From NCBI RefSeq assembly GCF_000429185.2, contig NZ_AUBJ02000001.1, forward strand, positions 1,922,001 through 1,986,000: a stretch of 64,000 nt of DNA, read 5' to 3'. The first letter of the stretch is position 1. Every line of letters starts with the position of its first letter. Below, in pieces: positions 8,464 through 18,127 of the stretch. Origin of the DNA: Actinoalloteichus caeruleus DSM 43889. Its GTDB lineage: Bacteria; Actinomycetota; Actinomycetes; Mycobacteriales; Pseudonocardiaceae. The notes under the pieces are model-generated. The model saw nothing but the letters and a program-made list of their open reading frames with translations, was not told where the DNA came from and ran no database searches. The translations under genes were made by a program, and so were the position numbers.

Positions 8464-10065
8464 TCAGCCGGCTTCCGCGCCCGGCTCCGCCGCGAGTCTC
8501 CGGCGCAGTTCGCGTTTGAGGACCTTGTGGGAGGGGCCCAGCGGCAGTTCGTCGACGAAGCGCACGTGGCGGGGGTACTTGTGCTTCCCCAGCAGCGGCC
8601 GGGACCAGGACACGAGGGTTTCCTCGGTGACGGGTTCGCCGCCCTCCTCCGCGACGACGACAGCGCACACCTCCTCCCCGTACACCGGGTCGGGGAGGCC
8701 GATGACGGCGACCTGCCGCACGGAGGGGTGGCGGGCCAGGACGTCCTCCACCTCGCGGGGGTAGATGTTGTAGCCGCCCCGGATGACGACGTCTCCCTTG
8801 CGGTCGACGACGCGGACGAAGCCGTCGGCGTCCTTGGTGCCCAGGTCGCCGGTGCGGAACCAGCCGTCGACGACGACCTGTTCGGTGGCCTGCGGGCGGT
8901 TGAGGTAGCCGGCGAAGACGTTGTGGCCGCGCACCACGATCTCGCCGAGCTCCCCCTCCCCTAACAGGCGAATCCGTTCCGGGTCCTCCAGTTCGGCGAT
9001 CTCCACCTCGACGCCCCAGATGGCGTGGCCGACGGTTCCGGCGCGGGTGCCGAACCTCGGTTGGCTGGCGGTGGCCACCGGTGACGTCTCGGACAGCCCG
9101 TAGCCCTCGTAGATCTGGGCGTCGAAGGTGGTGCTGAACCCTTCGAGCACGGGGACGGGGAGGGCGGCGCCGCCGGAGACGCACAGCCGCAGCGCGGGCA
9201 GCCGGTCGTGTCGGCTGGCGGCGGCGAGCAGTGCGACGTACATGGTGGGGACGCCGTGGAAGACGTCGACGTCTTCCCGCAGCATCAGGTCGATCGCGGT
9301 GTCCGGGTGGAACCGGGCGAGCAGGACGAGGGTGCCGCCGGCCCGGAAGCAGGCGTTCATGCTGACGGTCTGGCCGAAGGTGTGGAACAGCGGCAGGCAG
9401 CCCAGTACGACGTCGGCGTGGCGGACCTCGTTGGCGTCGAACGCGGAGATGGTGGCGTTCATGACGAGGTTGAGATGGGTGAGCACGGCGCCTTTGGGTT
9501 CGCCGGTGGTGCCGCTGGTGTAGAGGACGACGGCCGGGTCCTCCGGTGCGGTGGTCTCGGCCACCGGGAGGGGGGTGGTGGTGTCGGCGAGCTGGTCCAG
9601 CGACGGGACGGGCGTCGACCCGTCGGCCGCCCCGTCAGCGGGGATGCCGGCGTCACCGCCGGAGGGGGCGCCGCCGACGGTGACGAGGGGGACGCCGGCC
9701 TCGGCCGAGGCGGCGGCGCCCACGGCGGCCAGCGCGTGGTGGCAGACGAGCAGGTCGGCTCCGCTGTCCCGCAGGACGTGGGCCATCTCCGGGGCGGTGA
9801 ACAGCAGGTGGACGGGGACGACGACGCAGCCGGCGGCGAGGGCCCCGTAGTAGGTGGTGGGGAACTCCACGGTGTTGGGGGCCAGCAGGGCGACGGTGGG
9901 ACGCGGTCCGGGGCACAGCTCGCGGAGGGCGGCGGCGTAGCGGAGGGAACGCTGCCAGAGTTCGGCGTAGGTGACGCGGTTGTCGCCGTCGACGACACCG
10001 ACCTTGTCCGGGTGTCGGAGCGCGGATTCGCGCAGGACGCTGGTGAGGGAGAGGGTCGCGGTCAC
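8464..10065 (-). CDS. Acyl-CoA synthetase (AMP-dependent ligase)
   Basis: This 533-residue ANL-family enzyme activates a carboxylic acid to acyl-CoA through an acyl-adenylate. Visible motifs are the P-loop-like YTSGTTGEPKGAVLTH, the A4/A5 region YEGYGLSET, the hinge region WFRTGDLGTKDADGFV with VVDRKGDVVIRGGYNIYPRE, and the C-terminal catalytic lysine in GPSHKVLKRELR. The GTG at 10065 was chosen because it overlaps the MaoC stop by 4 bp and follows GAGGAGGC. A longer frame upstream runs through the MaoC gene and is not coding. The substrate is probably a fatty or aryl acid. Confidence 0.88.
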   Translation of the reverse strand: MTATLSLTSVLRESALRHPDKVGVVDGDNRVTYAELWQRSLRYAAALRELCPGPRPTVALLAPNTVEFPTTYYGALAAGCVVVPVHLLFTAPEMAHVLRDSGADLLVCHHALAAVGAAASAEAGVPLVTVGGAPSGGDAGIPADGAADGSTPVPSLDQLADTTTPLPVAETTAPEDPAVVLYTSGTTGEPKGAVLTHLNLVMNATISAFDANEVRHADVVLGCLPLFHTFGQTVSMNACFRAGGTLVLLARFHPDTAIDLMLREDVDVFHGVPTMYVALLAAASRHDRLPALRLCVSGGAALPVPVLEGFSTTFDAQIYEGYGLSETSPVATASQPRFGTRAGTVGHAIWGVEVEIAELEDPERIRLLGEGELGEIVVRGHNVFAGYLNRPQATEQVVVDGWFRTGDLGTKDADGFVRVVDRKGDVVIRGGYNIYPREVEDVLARHPSVRQVAVIGLPDPVYGEEVCAVVVAEEGGEPVTEETLVSWSRPLLGKHKYPRHVRFVDELPLGPSHKVLKRELRRRLAAEPGAEAG

Positions 10066-10526
10066 GCCTCCTCCTCGGGGTAGAAGCGGCTGAGGGATTC
10101 GGCGACGCAGCAGGGTTTGTCGGCGCCGTCGGCCTGGATGGTGACCAGCAGGTGGACCTGGACGGCGTCGCCGACCTGGTGGGCCTGGTCGAGGCGGGCG
10201 GTGGCGCGGACGGTGTCCCCGGTGCGGAGGGGCGCGGGGAAGCGGACCCGGTTGAGGCCGTAGTTGACGATCAGTCTGGCGCCCCGCACCCGGTAGAGCC
10301 CTCGGATGAACGAGGGCAGCAGGGACAGGGTGAGGTAGCCGTGGGCGACGGTGCCGCCGAAGGGGCCGTGCGCGGCGCGGGTGGGATCGGTGTGGATCCA
10401 CTGGTGGTCGTCGGTGACGTCGGCGAAGGTGTCGACTCGTTCCTGGTCGATGACGGTGGCCGGTCCGGGTCCGAGGTGGTCTCCGGTGGCGTCGAGGAGG
10501 GCGGCGGGCGAGTCGAAGATCCTCAT
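10062..10526 (-). CDS. MaoC-family (R)-enoyl-CoA hydratase
   Basis: This 154-residue hot-dog protein has the hydratase 2 motif FADVTDDHQWIHTD followed by GPFGGTVAHGYLTLSLLPSF, which carry the catalytic Asp and His. It hydrates trans-2-enoyl-CoA to (R)-3-hydroxyacyl-CoA. It is coupled by a GTGA overlap to the downstream acyl-CoA synthetase and sits behind an SDR dehydrogenase, so it likely works in a beta-oxidation-like route. The ATG start has only a weak ribosome site, but the start matches homologues. Confidence 0.88.
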   Translation of the reverse strand: MRIFDSPAALLDATGDHLGPGPATVIDQERVDTFADVTDDHQWIHTDPTRAAHGPFGGTVAHGYLTLSLLPSFIRGLYRVRGARLIVNYGLNRVRFPAPLRTGDTVRATARLDQAHQVGDAVQVHLLVTIQADGADKPCCVAESLSRFYPEEEA

Positions 10527-10711
10527 CTGGCACCGCCGGGGGCGGCTGGGGGCGTCCGGCGGGCGGTGTCGCGCGGGCGCTGGCGGGAGGTGGGCCGGTC
10601 CGGGTGGTGCGCCGGGTCGGCGGCTCGGGGCGGGCTGTCCTCGGTTCGTCGTTGAACGTGAGGTTCACCTGGCGACCTCCGGTGTGGGTGGGGTGGGTGG
10701 GGTGTGCCGGG

Positions 10712-11470
10712 TCAGCGGGATCCGCCGTTGACGTAGAGGGTCTGGCCGGTGACGTAGGAGGCGTCGTCGCTGGCGAGGAAGGTGATGGTGGAGGCGATTT
10801 CCTCGGGGGTGGCGACGCGGCGCAGGGGGATCTGTTCGGCGGCGCGTTCCTGGTGCTTCTCGGGTTCGAAGCCGACGCGGCGGGCGGTGGCGGCGGTCAT
10901 GTCGGTGGCGACGTAGCCGGGGGCGACGGCGTTGACGCGGATGCCGAAGGGGCCGAGTTCGAGGGCGAGGGTGGCGGTGAGCCCCTGCACGCCGGCCTTG
11001 GCGGCGGCGTAGTTGGACTGTCCCCGGTTGCCGAGGGCGGAGCGGCTGCTCAGGTTGACGATGCGTCCCGACCTGGCCTGGACCATGTGTGCCTGTGCGG
11101 CCTGGGTGCAGAGGAACATGCTGGTGAGGTTGGTGGTGAGGACGGCGTTCCAGTCGGGCAGGGTCATCTTGAACAGCAGGTCGTCGCGGGTGATGCCGGC
11201 GTTGTTGACGAGGATGTCGAGCCGGCCGAACTCCGCGACGACGTGGTCGGTGGTGGTCTGGACCGAGTCGGGGTCGGTGACGTCGCAGCCGAGGGCGAGG
11301 GCTCGGCCGCCGGTGCGCTCGATGTCGGCGGCGACCTCGGCGGCGCGGTCGGCGTTGAGGTCGACCACCGCGACGGCCGCGCCTTCCGCCGCGAGTCGGC
11401 GGGCGGTGGCGGCGCCGATGCCCTGGGCGGCTCCGGTGACGATGGCGGCGGTGTCGGTGAATCCCCTCAT
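10712..11470 (-). CDS. SDR family 3-oxoacyl reductase / 3-hydroxyacyl-CoA dehydrogenase
   Basis: This 252-residue classical short-chain dehydrogenase has the cofactor motif TGAAQGIGAATA near the N-terminus, the NNAG motif, the catalytic Ser in IVNLSSRSALG, YAAAK, and a C-terminal YVTGQTLYVNGG. It resembles FabG. In this operon it may oxidise the 3-hydroxyacyl-CoA made by the MaoC protein. The D in AVVDLNADR after the second strand suggests NAD(H) preference. A gap of about 185 bp separates it from maoC, so an internal promoter is possible. Confidence 0.87.
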   Translation of the reverse strand: MRGFTDTAAIVTGAAQGIGAATARRLAAEGAAVAVVDLNADRAAEVAADIERTGGRALALGCDVTDPDSVQTTTDHVVAEFGRLDILVNNAGITRDDLLFKMTLPDWNAVLTTNLTSMFLCTQAAQAHMVQARSGRIVNLSSRSALGNRGQSNYAAAKAGVQGLTATLALELGPFGIRVNAVAPGYVATDMTAATARRVGFEPEKHQERAAEQIPLRRVATPEEIASTITFLASDDASYVTGQTLYVNGGSR

Positions 11471-11546
11471 GCTCGGGTGTCCTCTCGTGGGTGCTGGGCT
11501 GGGTGGCCGGGATGGGGCACGTCCGGGGCCGGGACGGCCGGGCTGG

Positions 11547-12698
11547 TCAGCTGAAGGCGGCGACGCCGGTGAGGGACCGGCCGATGACGAGTTGCTGGAT
11601 CTGGCTGGTTCCCTCGTAGAGGGTGGTGACCCTGGCGTCGCGCAGGTAGCGGCTGACGGGGTACTCGTCGACGTAGCCGTACCCGCCGAAGACCTGGACG
11701 GCGTTGTCGGCGGCGCGGACGGCGGCTTCGCTGGCGAAGAGTTTCGCCATGGACGCGGCCGTCTCGTGGGGTTGGCCCCGGTCGAGGAGGTCGGCGGCCT
11801 GCCAGACGAGGAGTCGGGCGGCGGCCGTGTCCACGGCGGTGGTGGCGAGGAGCCGTTGGACGAGTTGGTGGCCGGCGATGGCCTTGCCGAACTGGTGGCG
11901 TTCCCCGGCGTAGCGGAGGGCGGCGTCCAGGCTGGCCTGGGCGATGCCGACGCAGCCGGCGGCCACGGACACCCGGCCCTTGCCGAGGGCGGACATGGCG
12001 AGGGGGAATCCGCGTCCGACCTCGCCGAGCCGGGCCGTGTCGGGGACTCGGACGCCGTCGAGGTGGAGTTCGGCGGTGGCCTGGGCGCGGAGTCCGAGTT
12101 TGCCGTTGATCTCGCGGCGGTGGAAGCCGGCGCTGGCGGTGGGGACGAGGAACGCGGTGATGCCCCGGCTGCCGTCGTCGGAGGTCCTGGCGAGGAGGAG
12201 GGCGACGTCGGCCCAGGTTCCGTTGGTGATGAACGTCTTCGCGCCGGTGATGAGCCAGTCGTCGCCGTCGCGGACGGCGCGGGTGGTCAGGGCGCCGGCG
12301 TCGGAGCCGGTGCCGGGTTCGGTGAGGGCGAAGCAGCCGAGTGCCCGGCCGGAGCACAGTGCGGGTAGCCAGCGCTGGTGCTGTTCGGGGGTGCCGTGCC
12401 GGGCGATGGTGGCGGCGACGAGTCCGAGGGAGACGGAGACGACGCCGCGGACGGACGAGTCGGCGCGGCCGAGTTCCTCCAGGACCAGGTAGTAGGCGAG
12501 GTGGTCGCCGCCGCTGCCGCCGTGCTCCTCGGGAATGGTGAGCCCGAGGAATCCGAGTTCGCCCATTCTGGGAATGAGGTCGAGGTCGAGCGACTCTCGG
12601 CGGTCCCATTCCGCGGCGTGGGGGGCGATCTCGTCGTCCGCGAAATTGCGCGCGAGTTGTCGCAGGTCAGCGTGTTCCGGGGTGAGGCTGAGATCCAT
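11547..12698 (-). CDS. Acyl-CoA dehydrogenase
   Basis: The 383-residue flavoprotein catalyses alpha,beta-dehydrogenation of acyl-CoA. It begins at ATG 12698 after GGGGAG and has the family signatures CFALTEPGTGSDAGAL, KTFITNG, the QVFGGYGYVDEYPVSRYLRDAR segment, and the catalytic glutamate in TTLYEGTSQIQQ. It is the first gene of a four-gene minus-strand operon (dehydrogenase, SDR, MaoC, ligase) that covers acyl activation, dehydrogenation, hydration and oxidation. No thiolase is present here. Confidence 0.9.
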   Translation of the reverse strand: MDLSLTPEHADLRQLARNFADDEIAPHAAEWDRRESLDLDLIPRMGELGFLGLTIPEEHGGSGGDHLAYYLVLEELGRADSSVRGVVSVSLGLVAATIARHGTPEQHQRWLPALCSGRALGCFALTEPGTGSDAGALTTRAVRDGDDWLITGAKTFITNGTWADVALLLARTSDDGSRGITAFLVPTASAGFHRREINGKLGLRAQATAELHLDGVRVPDTARLGEVGRGFPLAMSALGKGRVSVAAGCVGIAQASLDAALRYAGERHQFGKAIAGHQLVQRLLATTAVDTAAARLLVWQAADLLDRGQPHETAASMAKLFASEAAVRAADNAVQVFGGYGYVDEYPVSRYLRDARVTTLYEGTSQIQQLVIGRSLTGVAAFS

Positions 12699-12960
12699 GG
12701 TTCTCCCCGCGACGTTCGGGTGGCGGCCGTGGTTCTCACAAATTAGCCGGCGTGGTTGTCGGGGTAAATGGACGGAATGACAGTGATGTCGGAGTGCGGT
12801 TGGGCGGGTGTACAGCGGGCGTGGCTCCGGGTGGGGCCGCCCGGGTGGGGTCGGGCTGGGCGGGCTCGACCGGCGGGCGCGTTCTTCGGCGGCGGGTGGC
12901 GCACGGCCGGGTGGGGCCGTCGGTGACGGCCCCACCCGGAGGTGGTGCGGGGGTGTTCGG

Positions 12961-13868
12961 TCAGCTGTGGGGGCAGGTGTCCCGGTACTCGGAGATGTCG
13001 CGGTCACCGGAGGGCGCCGGGCAGAGGAACTGCTCGTAGCGGGTGTCGTCGTCGATGAACCGCTTGAGCCAGGAGATCGTGTACTTGGCGATGGTGGTGT
13101 TGGAGATGTTGGGCGCGAAGTGGCTGGCCCCGGCGAGTTCCAGGTAGGCCTTGTTCAGGGTGGACGGGAGGCTGTTGTAGAAGGGCTTGGAGTGCAGGGT
13201 CACCGAGGCGATGGAGTCGTTCTCGGCGCCGACGACGAGGGTGGGGACCTGGACGTCGGACCAGTTCTTGCTCAGGTGCCAGCCGGTGAGCGGGACGGCG
13301 GCCTTGAGGCTGGGGCGGTTGCTGGCGGCTTCGAGGGTTCCGCCGCCGCCCATCGAGTGGCCGATGACGCCGAGGCGGGTGGGGTCGATGCGGTCGCGGA
13401 CCGAGCGGTGGTCGACGAGGTGGTCGAGGGCGGCGAGCAGCTGGCGGCCCCGGCTGGCGGGCTGGTCGAGGGTGGTGATGGTGTCGATGGTGAAGACGAT
13501 GAAGCCCTGGGAGGCCAGCCGGTGGCCCAGCCAGGAGATGGAGGATTCCAGGGCGGTGTAGCCGGGGGAGATGGCGACGGCGCCGAAGGTGCCCTCCGCG
13601 GTGCTGGTCGGGTAGTAGATGGTGCCGCCGCCGAAGCCGCTGGCGGCGAGCCGGGAGACGTTGGTGCTGCTGGTGGAGAAGGGACCGCGGAGGGCTTCGA
13701 TGCTCCGTTCGGTCGGGGCCGGGCCCCGTTCGTAGGGGTTCTCCTGGCCGGAGGCGGCCGGGGCGGCGGCGAGGCTGCCGGCGACGAGCCCGAGGGTGAG
13801 GACCGCGCTGGTGAGGGCGCGGCGTAACCGGGAGCGGGCGGGGTGGGACGGGAGAGTGTGGAACGCAC
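12961..13868 (-). CDS. Secreted cutinase / PET-hydrolase-like esterase, 5' end out of frame
   Basis: The alpha/beta hydrolase closely follows Thermobifida-type cutinases: [21 protein letters not shown], the nucleophile elbow GHSMGGGG, catalytic Asp in GAENDSIAS, His in GASHFAPN, and C-terminal cysteines FLCPAP and DTCPHS. A signal peptide with [20 protein letters not shown] precedes it. The main frame has no ATG, GTG or TTG upstream of 13353, inside the catalytic domain. A GTG with a GAGGAG ribosome site lies at 13868 in another frame, so a one-base shift near 13830-13860 is likely. The signal region also has a TTA codon (13825-13827). It could be a recent pseudogene or an assembly error. Confidence 0.75.
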
Positions 13869-14259
13869 GGCGTTGTGCTCCTCTTCTCGGTGGGGGCGGC
13901 GTGAGGCGACGGGGCGTGGGCGGTGCTGTGCCCGCCGGGGTGGGCTGGTGGCGGGAGTGGGAACGCCTCCGCCTCGCCGGGGCCTCGGCCCGGGTGGTCG
14001 GGGGGTGCGTCGATTGTTCGGGCGGGTCGTGGCGGGGCGCATCGGCGAAACCACCGGCCTCGGGCTGGCGGCGTCGGGGTCGACCGGTGCACCGGGGCGG
14101 GCACGGGCGAGGCGGGGCGGCGCCGCCACCGGGCGGCCCGGGCGGGGCGACCGCCGGGTGCCCGAGGCCTCATGGTGACGAGCGGAACCACTCTGACCTG
14201 CGGTGACGGCCTGGCGACCGTGGTCGGGGGGTGTCCGGGGCTGGCCCTAGAATCGCGGG
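13869..14259. other. Divergent intergenic region with recQ promoter element
   Basis: No gene is supported between the cutinase-like gene and recQ. Near recQ there is a TAGAAT (14248-14253) placed 6 bp before the ATG, a layout typical of a leaderless actinobacterial transcript. The rest is G/C-rich and shows only unconvincing open frames. Confidence 0.5.
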
Positions 14260-16101
14260 ATGGCTGCCACCGACACCGGTCAGGACACCCGGGACGCACT
14301 GGAGGTGCTGCGCAGGGTCTTCGGGTACGACTCGTTCCGGGACGGGCAGCGGGAGATCGTCGACCACGTGGTCGACGGCGGTGACGCGCTGGTGTTGATG
14401 CCCACCGGCGGTGGGAAGTCGCTGTGCTACCAGATCCCGTCGTTGGTCAGGGACGGCGTGGGTGTGGTGGTGTCCCCGTTGATCGCGCTGATGCAGGACC
14501 AGGTGGACGCGTTGACCGCGTTGGGGGTCCGCGCCGGTTTCCTGAACTCCACCCAGGAGCCCGAGGAACGGGAGCGGGTGGAGGAGGCCTTCGTCGACGG
14601 GCGGATCGACGTGCTCTACCTGGCGCCGGAGCGGTTGCGGCTGGAGTCGACCGTGCGGTTGCTGGACCGGGGCACGATCTCGCTGTTCGCGATCGACGAG
14701 GCGCACTGCGTCGCGCAGTGGGGCCACGACTTCCGCCCGGACTACCTGTTGCTCTCCCACCTGCACGAGCGGTGGCCGGAGGTGCCCCGGATCGCGTTGA
14801 CGGCGACGGCCACCGAGGCGACCAGGGCCGAGATCGTGTCCCGGTTGGACCTGGGTGGGGCGCGGCAGTTCGTGGCGAGTTTCGACCGGCCGAACATCCA
14901 GTACCGGATCGTGCCGAAGAACGACCCGAAGCGGCAGTTGCTGCGGTTGTTGCGCGCCGAGCACGCCGGCGAGGCGGGCATCGTCTACTGCCTGTCCCGG
15001 GCCTCGGTCGAACGCACCGCCGAGTTCCTCGTCGCCAACGACATCCCCGCGGTGCCCTACCACGCGGGTCTGGACGGTCGGACCAGGGCGGCGAACCAGG
15101 CGCGGTTCCTGCGGGAGGACGGGCTGGTGGTGGTGGCGACGATCGCGTTCGGGATGGGCATCGACAAGCCCGACGTGCGTTTCGTGGCGCACCTGGACCT
15201 GCCGAAGTCGGTGGAGGGCTACTACCAGGAGACCGGGCGGGCCGGGCGGGACGGGCTGCCGTCCACCGCCTGGTTGGCCTACGGCCTGCCGGACGTGGTG
15301 CAGCAGCGTCGGCTCATCGACGGGTCGGAGGGCGACGACCAGCACCGGGCCCGCCTGGTGGCGCACCTCGACGCGATGCTGGCGTTGTGCGAGACGGTGG
15401 AGTGCCGGCGGGTGCGGCTGCTCGCCTACTTCGGGCAGCGCGGTGAGCCGTGCGGGAACTGCGACACCTGCCTGACCCCGCCGGAGACGTGGGACGGCAC
15501 GGTGGCCGCGCAGAAGCTGCTGTCGACGGTGTCGAGGTTGCACCGGGAGCGGCGGCAACGGTTCGGCGCCGGCCAAGTGATCGACATCCTGTTGGGGCGG
15601 AAGACCGCGAAGGTCATCCAGCACGACCACGACACGCTGTCGGTGTTCGGGATCGGCACCGAGCTGTCGGAGGCGGAGTGGCGGGCGGTGGCCCGGCAGT
15701 TGTTGGCGCAGGGGCTGCTGGCGGTCCAGGGCGAGCACGGGGTGCTGGGGCTGACCGAGGCCAGTGGTGCGGTGTTGCGTCGGGAGCGGGAGGTGCCGCT
15801 GCGCCGCGACGCGGTGCGAAGCTCCGAGGGCGGGTCGACGCGGACGGCGAAGCGGTCGGGGAGCGCCCCGGTGGACCTGCCTGCGGAGGCGGTGCCGGTG
15901 TTCGAGCGGCTGCGGGCGTGGCGGTCGGCCACCGCGAAGGAGCAGGGCGTGCCCGCGTACGTGATCTTCCACGACGCGACGTTGCGCCAGATCGCGGCGG
16001 AGTCACCGTCGACGCTCACCGCGTTGGGCGGGATCAGCGGGGTGGGTGAGAACAAGCTCGCGAAGTACGGGCAGGCCGTGTTGGACGCGTTGGCGTCCTG
16101 A
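14260..16101 (+). CDS. recQ: ATP-dependent DNA helicase RecQ
   Basis: This 613-residue 3'-5' helicase acts in DNA repair and recombination. It has the RecQ N-terminal motif [20 protein letters not shown], Walker [13 protein letters not shown], the DEAH box and aromatic loop [19 protein letters not shown], and motif [16 protein letters not shown] zinc domain ([18 protein letters not shown]) and a winged helix follow. A C-terminal HRDC domain (residues about 530-610, ending [18 protein letters not shown]) completes the usual layout. The ATG at 14260 lies just behind TAGAAT, suggesting a leaderless mRNA. Confidence 0.95.
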   Translation: MAATDTGQDTRDALEVLRRVFGYDSFRDGQREIVDHVVDGGDALVLMPTGGGKSLCYQIPSLVRDGVGVVVSPLIALMQDQVDALTALGVRAGFLNSTQEPEERERVEEAFVDGRIDVLYLAPERLRLESTVRLLDRGTISLFAIDEAHCVAQWGHDFRPDYLLLSHLHERWPEVPRIALTATATEATRAEIVSRLDLGGARQFVASFDRPNIQYRIVPKNDPKRQLLRLLRAEHAGEAGIVYCLSRASVERTAEFLVANDIPAVPYHAGLDGRTRAANQARFLREDGLVVVATIAFGMGIDKPDVRFVAHLDLPKSVEGYYQETGRAGRDGLPSTAWLAYGLPDVVQQRRLIDGSEGDDQHRARLVAHLDAMLALCETVECRRVRLLAYFGQRGEPCGNCDTCLTPPETWDGTVAAQKLLSTVSRLHRERRQRFGAGQVIDILLGRKTAKVIQHDHDTLSVFGIGTELSEAEWRAVARQLLAQGLLAVQGEHGVLGLTEASGAVLRREREVPLRRDAVRSSEGGSTRTAKRSGSAPVDLPAEAVPVFERLRAWRSATAKEQGVPAYVIFHDATLRQIAAESPSTLTALGGISGVGENKLAKYGQAVLDALAS

Positions 16102-16121
16102 CCGGCCGCCCATGACGACCG

Positions 16122-16167
16122 CGGAGGCGGGCGGTCACCCCGACAGCACCCCTGCCGCCCGCCTCCG
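16122..16167. terminator. Perfect 13-bp hairpin between convergent genes
   Basis: Arms CGGAGGCGGGCGG (16122-16134) and CCGCCCGCCTCCG (16155-16167) flank a 20-nt loop, between recQ and the lipase gene. It can serve both transcripts. Confidence 0.65.
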
Positions 16168-16196
16168 GGCCGTCCGACCGCCTGAGTCCGCCGGAC

Positions 16197-17015
16197 TCAA
16201 GCGAGGTTCTTCTCGAGGCACTCCAGGTAGCGGTTGATCGGGTGGTCGCGCAGCGCGTCCGCGCCCGGGGAGAGCGGGTCGGCGGTGTGCCCTCGGAGCC
16301 GGTCGACGGCCCCGCCGAGCAGCGTGGTCCGTTCCTGGAGCCGGCCCTGCGAGTCGAAGTACCGCACCCGTTCGACGTGGCGGTAGAAGGGCTCCGGCGG
16401 TAGTTCGGGGACGACGTCGTTGTTGTTGACGAAGCGGTGCGTCCTGGCCCGGATGGCACCGTCGTAGGCGGTGGCCAGTTCGCGGTCGCAGGTGCGGGGT
16501 TGCCCGAAGGTGTAGATGCCGTCAGCCAGCAGGTTGGGGTCCTCGAAGTAGAGCCAGGCCGCGGCGAGCTGCGCCAAGGCGCCACCGAGGCTGTGCCCGG
16601 TGAACCACAGGGTCTGGTCGTTGTCCCGGAACTCCTCCAGGGTGGCCAGCAGCGCCGGGTGCACCGAGGCGAGGGCCTGGCTGAAGCCCAGGTGGACCAG
16701 GCCACGGCGGTCGGGGCCCGGGCCGGCCGGTGCGTTGGCGTCGGTGAGCCAGTCGCGGATCTGGGTGGGTTCGGTGCCCCGGAACGCGACGATGATCATG
16801 GAGTCGGACGCGGCGACGAAGGCCTGGGTGTGGTCGATGGGGAGGGGCGTCACCGGCGTGCCCTCCAGGAAGCGGAACCGGTCGAAGCCCCACTCCCCCA
16901 CGGCCTCGCGGATCGCGCTCTCGTCGGAGTAGGCGAGTTTCGCGGCTCTGGCCAGCCAGTACGCGTGCTCCAGCCGGTATCCGGTCTCGTGGTGGTCGAG
17001 GGCGGTGATCGCCAC
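16197..17015 (-). CDS. Class 3 lipase family protein
   Basis: This 272-residue alpha/beta hydrolase has IIVAFRGTEPTQIRDWLTD, the nucleophile elbow FTGHSLGGALAQL, and the segment NNNDVVPELPPE that carries the acidic residue. It resembles lipase_3 (triacylglycerol lipase) proteins of actinomycetes. The GTG at 17015 follows GAAGGG at good spacing. A longer frame extends upstream but gives only proline-rich low-complexity sequence. No signal peptide is evident, so it may be cytosolic. The natural substrate is unknown. Confidence 0.82.
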   Translation of the reverse strand: MAITALDHHETGYRLEHAYWLARAAKLAYSDESAIREAVGEWGFDRFRFLEGTPVTPLPIDHTQAFVAASDSMIIVAFRGTEPTQIRDWLTDANAPAGPGPDRRGLVHLGFSQALASVHPALLATLEEFRDNDQTLWFTGHSLGGALAQLAAAWLYFEDPNLLADGIYTFGQPRTCDRELATAYDGAIRARTHRFVNNNDVVPELPPEPFYRHVERVRYFDSQGRLQERTTLLGGAVDRLRGHTADPLSPGADALRDHPINRYLECLEKNLA

Positions 17016-18127
17016 GGGCAGCCCTTCGTCGCGACGTGCGGCATCGGTTGGTGTGTCGGTCGCCGGCGGTCCCGGTGTGTCCTCCGCTCCGGCTGGGCCG
17101 GAGGGCGGGAGCGCATCGGCTCCGGTTCGGGGGCCGACCCGGCCGGACGACGGTGGCCGCGCCGGCGTCGGCCCGCCCAGGGCCCGTGTCGACCACGGTG
17201 CCCTCGGACGGTGTGACCGTAGAAGAGGCCCGCCACCCGGTGTGGGAACGAACCACCCGATCCACTCGATCCGGGGATGTCGCGTCACCACGACGAGGGT
17301 TCACCGTTCGGCGCCGCGCTGAGGCCGTACGACGCGGAGCGGAGGTGTGGTGGGGAAACCACGGCGGCCCTGGCGCGGGCCGCTCCGCTGTCCCCGGGGC
17401 GGCGGGATGCCGGGTGGGGCCGTGGCGGGTCGTGCACTCGCCGTTCGGGTCCCGGCGGCGCGAGGACCGGGGGCGCCGGTGCTGGCCGCGAGCCTGGGTG
17501 GGCGGCCCTCGCCCCGGGTTGCCCACGGCGGTGGTGACGACGTCGGTGGGGCTGCTGACGCGACGCGGACGGCGGCCGGGTGTGGGAGACCGTGCGCCTG
17601 GTGGACGTCATCGACTTCCCGGGTGGCGGCGGTGGGGGCGGCGGCGGTCGACCTGGTGTTCCGGTGGGAGCGGTGGGCGTCGGGTGGGTCGTCGTGCCCG
17701 TCCCGGCGCGGCCGGAGCCGGTGCGGGGTCCGCTGGCGGCGAGGCGGGGATGCCCGCTGGAGGAGCTGTGGGGAGGCGGGGCTGGTGTGTACCTCGCCGG
17801 CCTGTCAGCGGGTGGATGGCGTGGGCGGGCCCCGCCCTCGGGGACGGGGAGGGCGGGGCCGGGACGCGGGGGCGTCGGGGACGCTCCCGCGTGGGTGCGG
17901 TCGGGGCCCGCCGCGCGGCGGCGGCTGGGGCGCGGCGGCGAACGGGTGGGCGGCCCCGTTCGTCGGGCCCCGACCCGAGGCGGCCCGCCCCCGTCGGGTC
18001 GGGGAACGCGGTGGGCGGTGCCGGGAGGGCTGGGGATGGTTGGGCTGGGCGGGTTCACCGGCGGGTCGGCCGTGGTGGGCGGTGGTCCCCCGGCCGGTGG
18101 TGGGCGCGGGGCTGGGTGGGGGCAGGG
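17016..18127. other. 1.1-kb gene-free, extremely G/C-rich stretch
   Basis: Several long open frames exist on both strands, but all give arginine/glycine/proline-rich sequence without family features, and they continue antisense through real genes. Runs of GGTGGG and GGGGCGG dominate. No RNA gene, mobile element or convincing promoter was recognised. Confidence 0.5.

Noticed and set aside
10066-10668. N-terminal extension of the acyl-CoA synthetase frame to GTG 10668, which has a GGAGG upstream
   Set aside because: The extension overlaps the MaoC gene in another frame and is R/P-rich; the coupled GTG at 10065 matches the family start.
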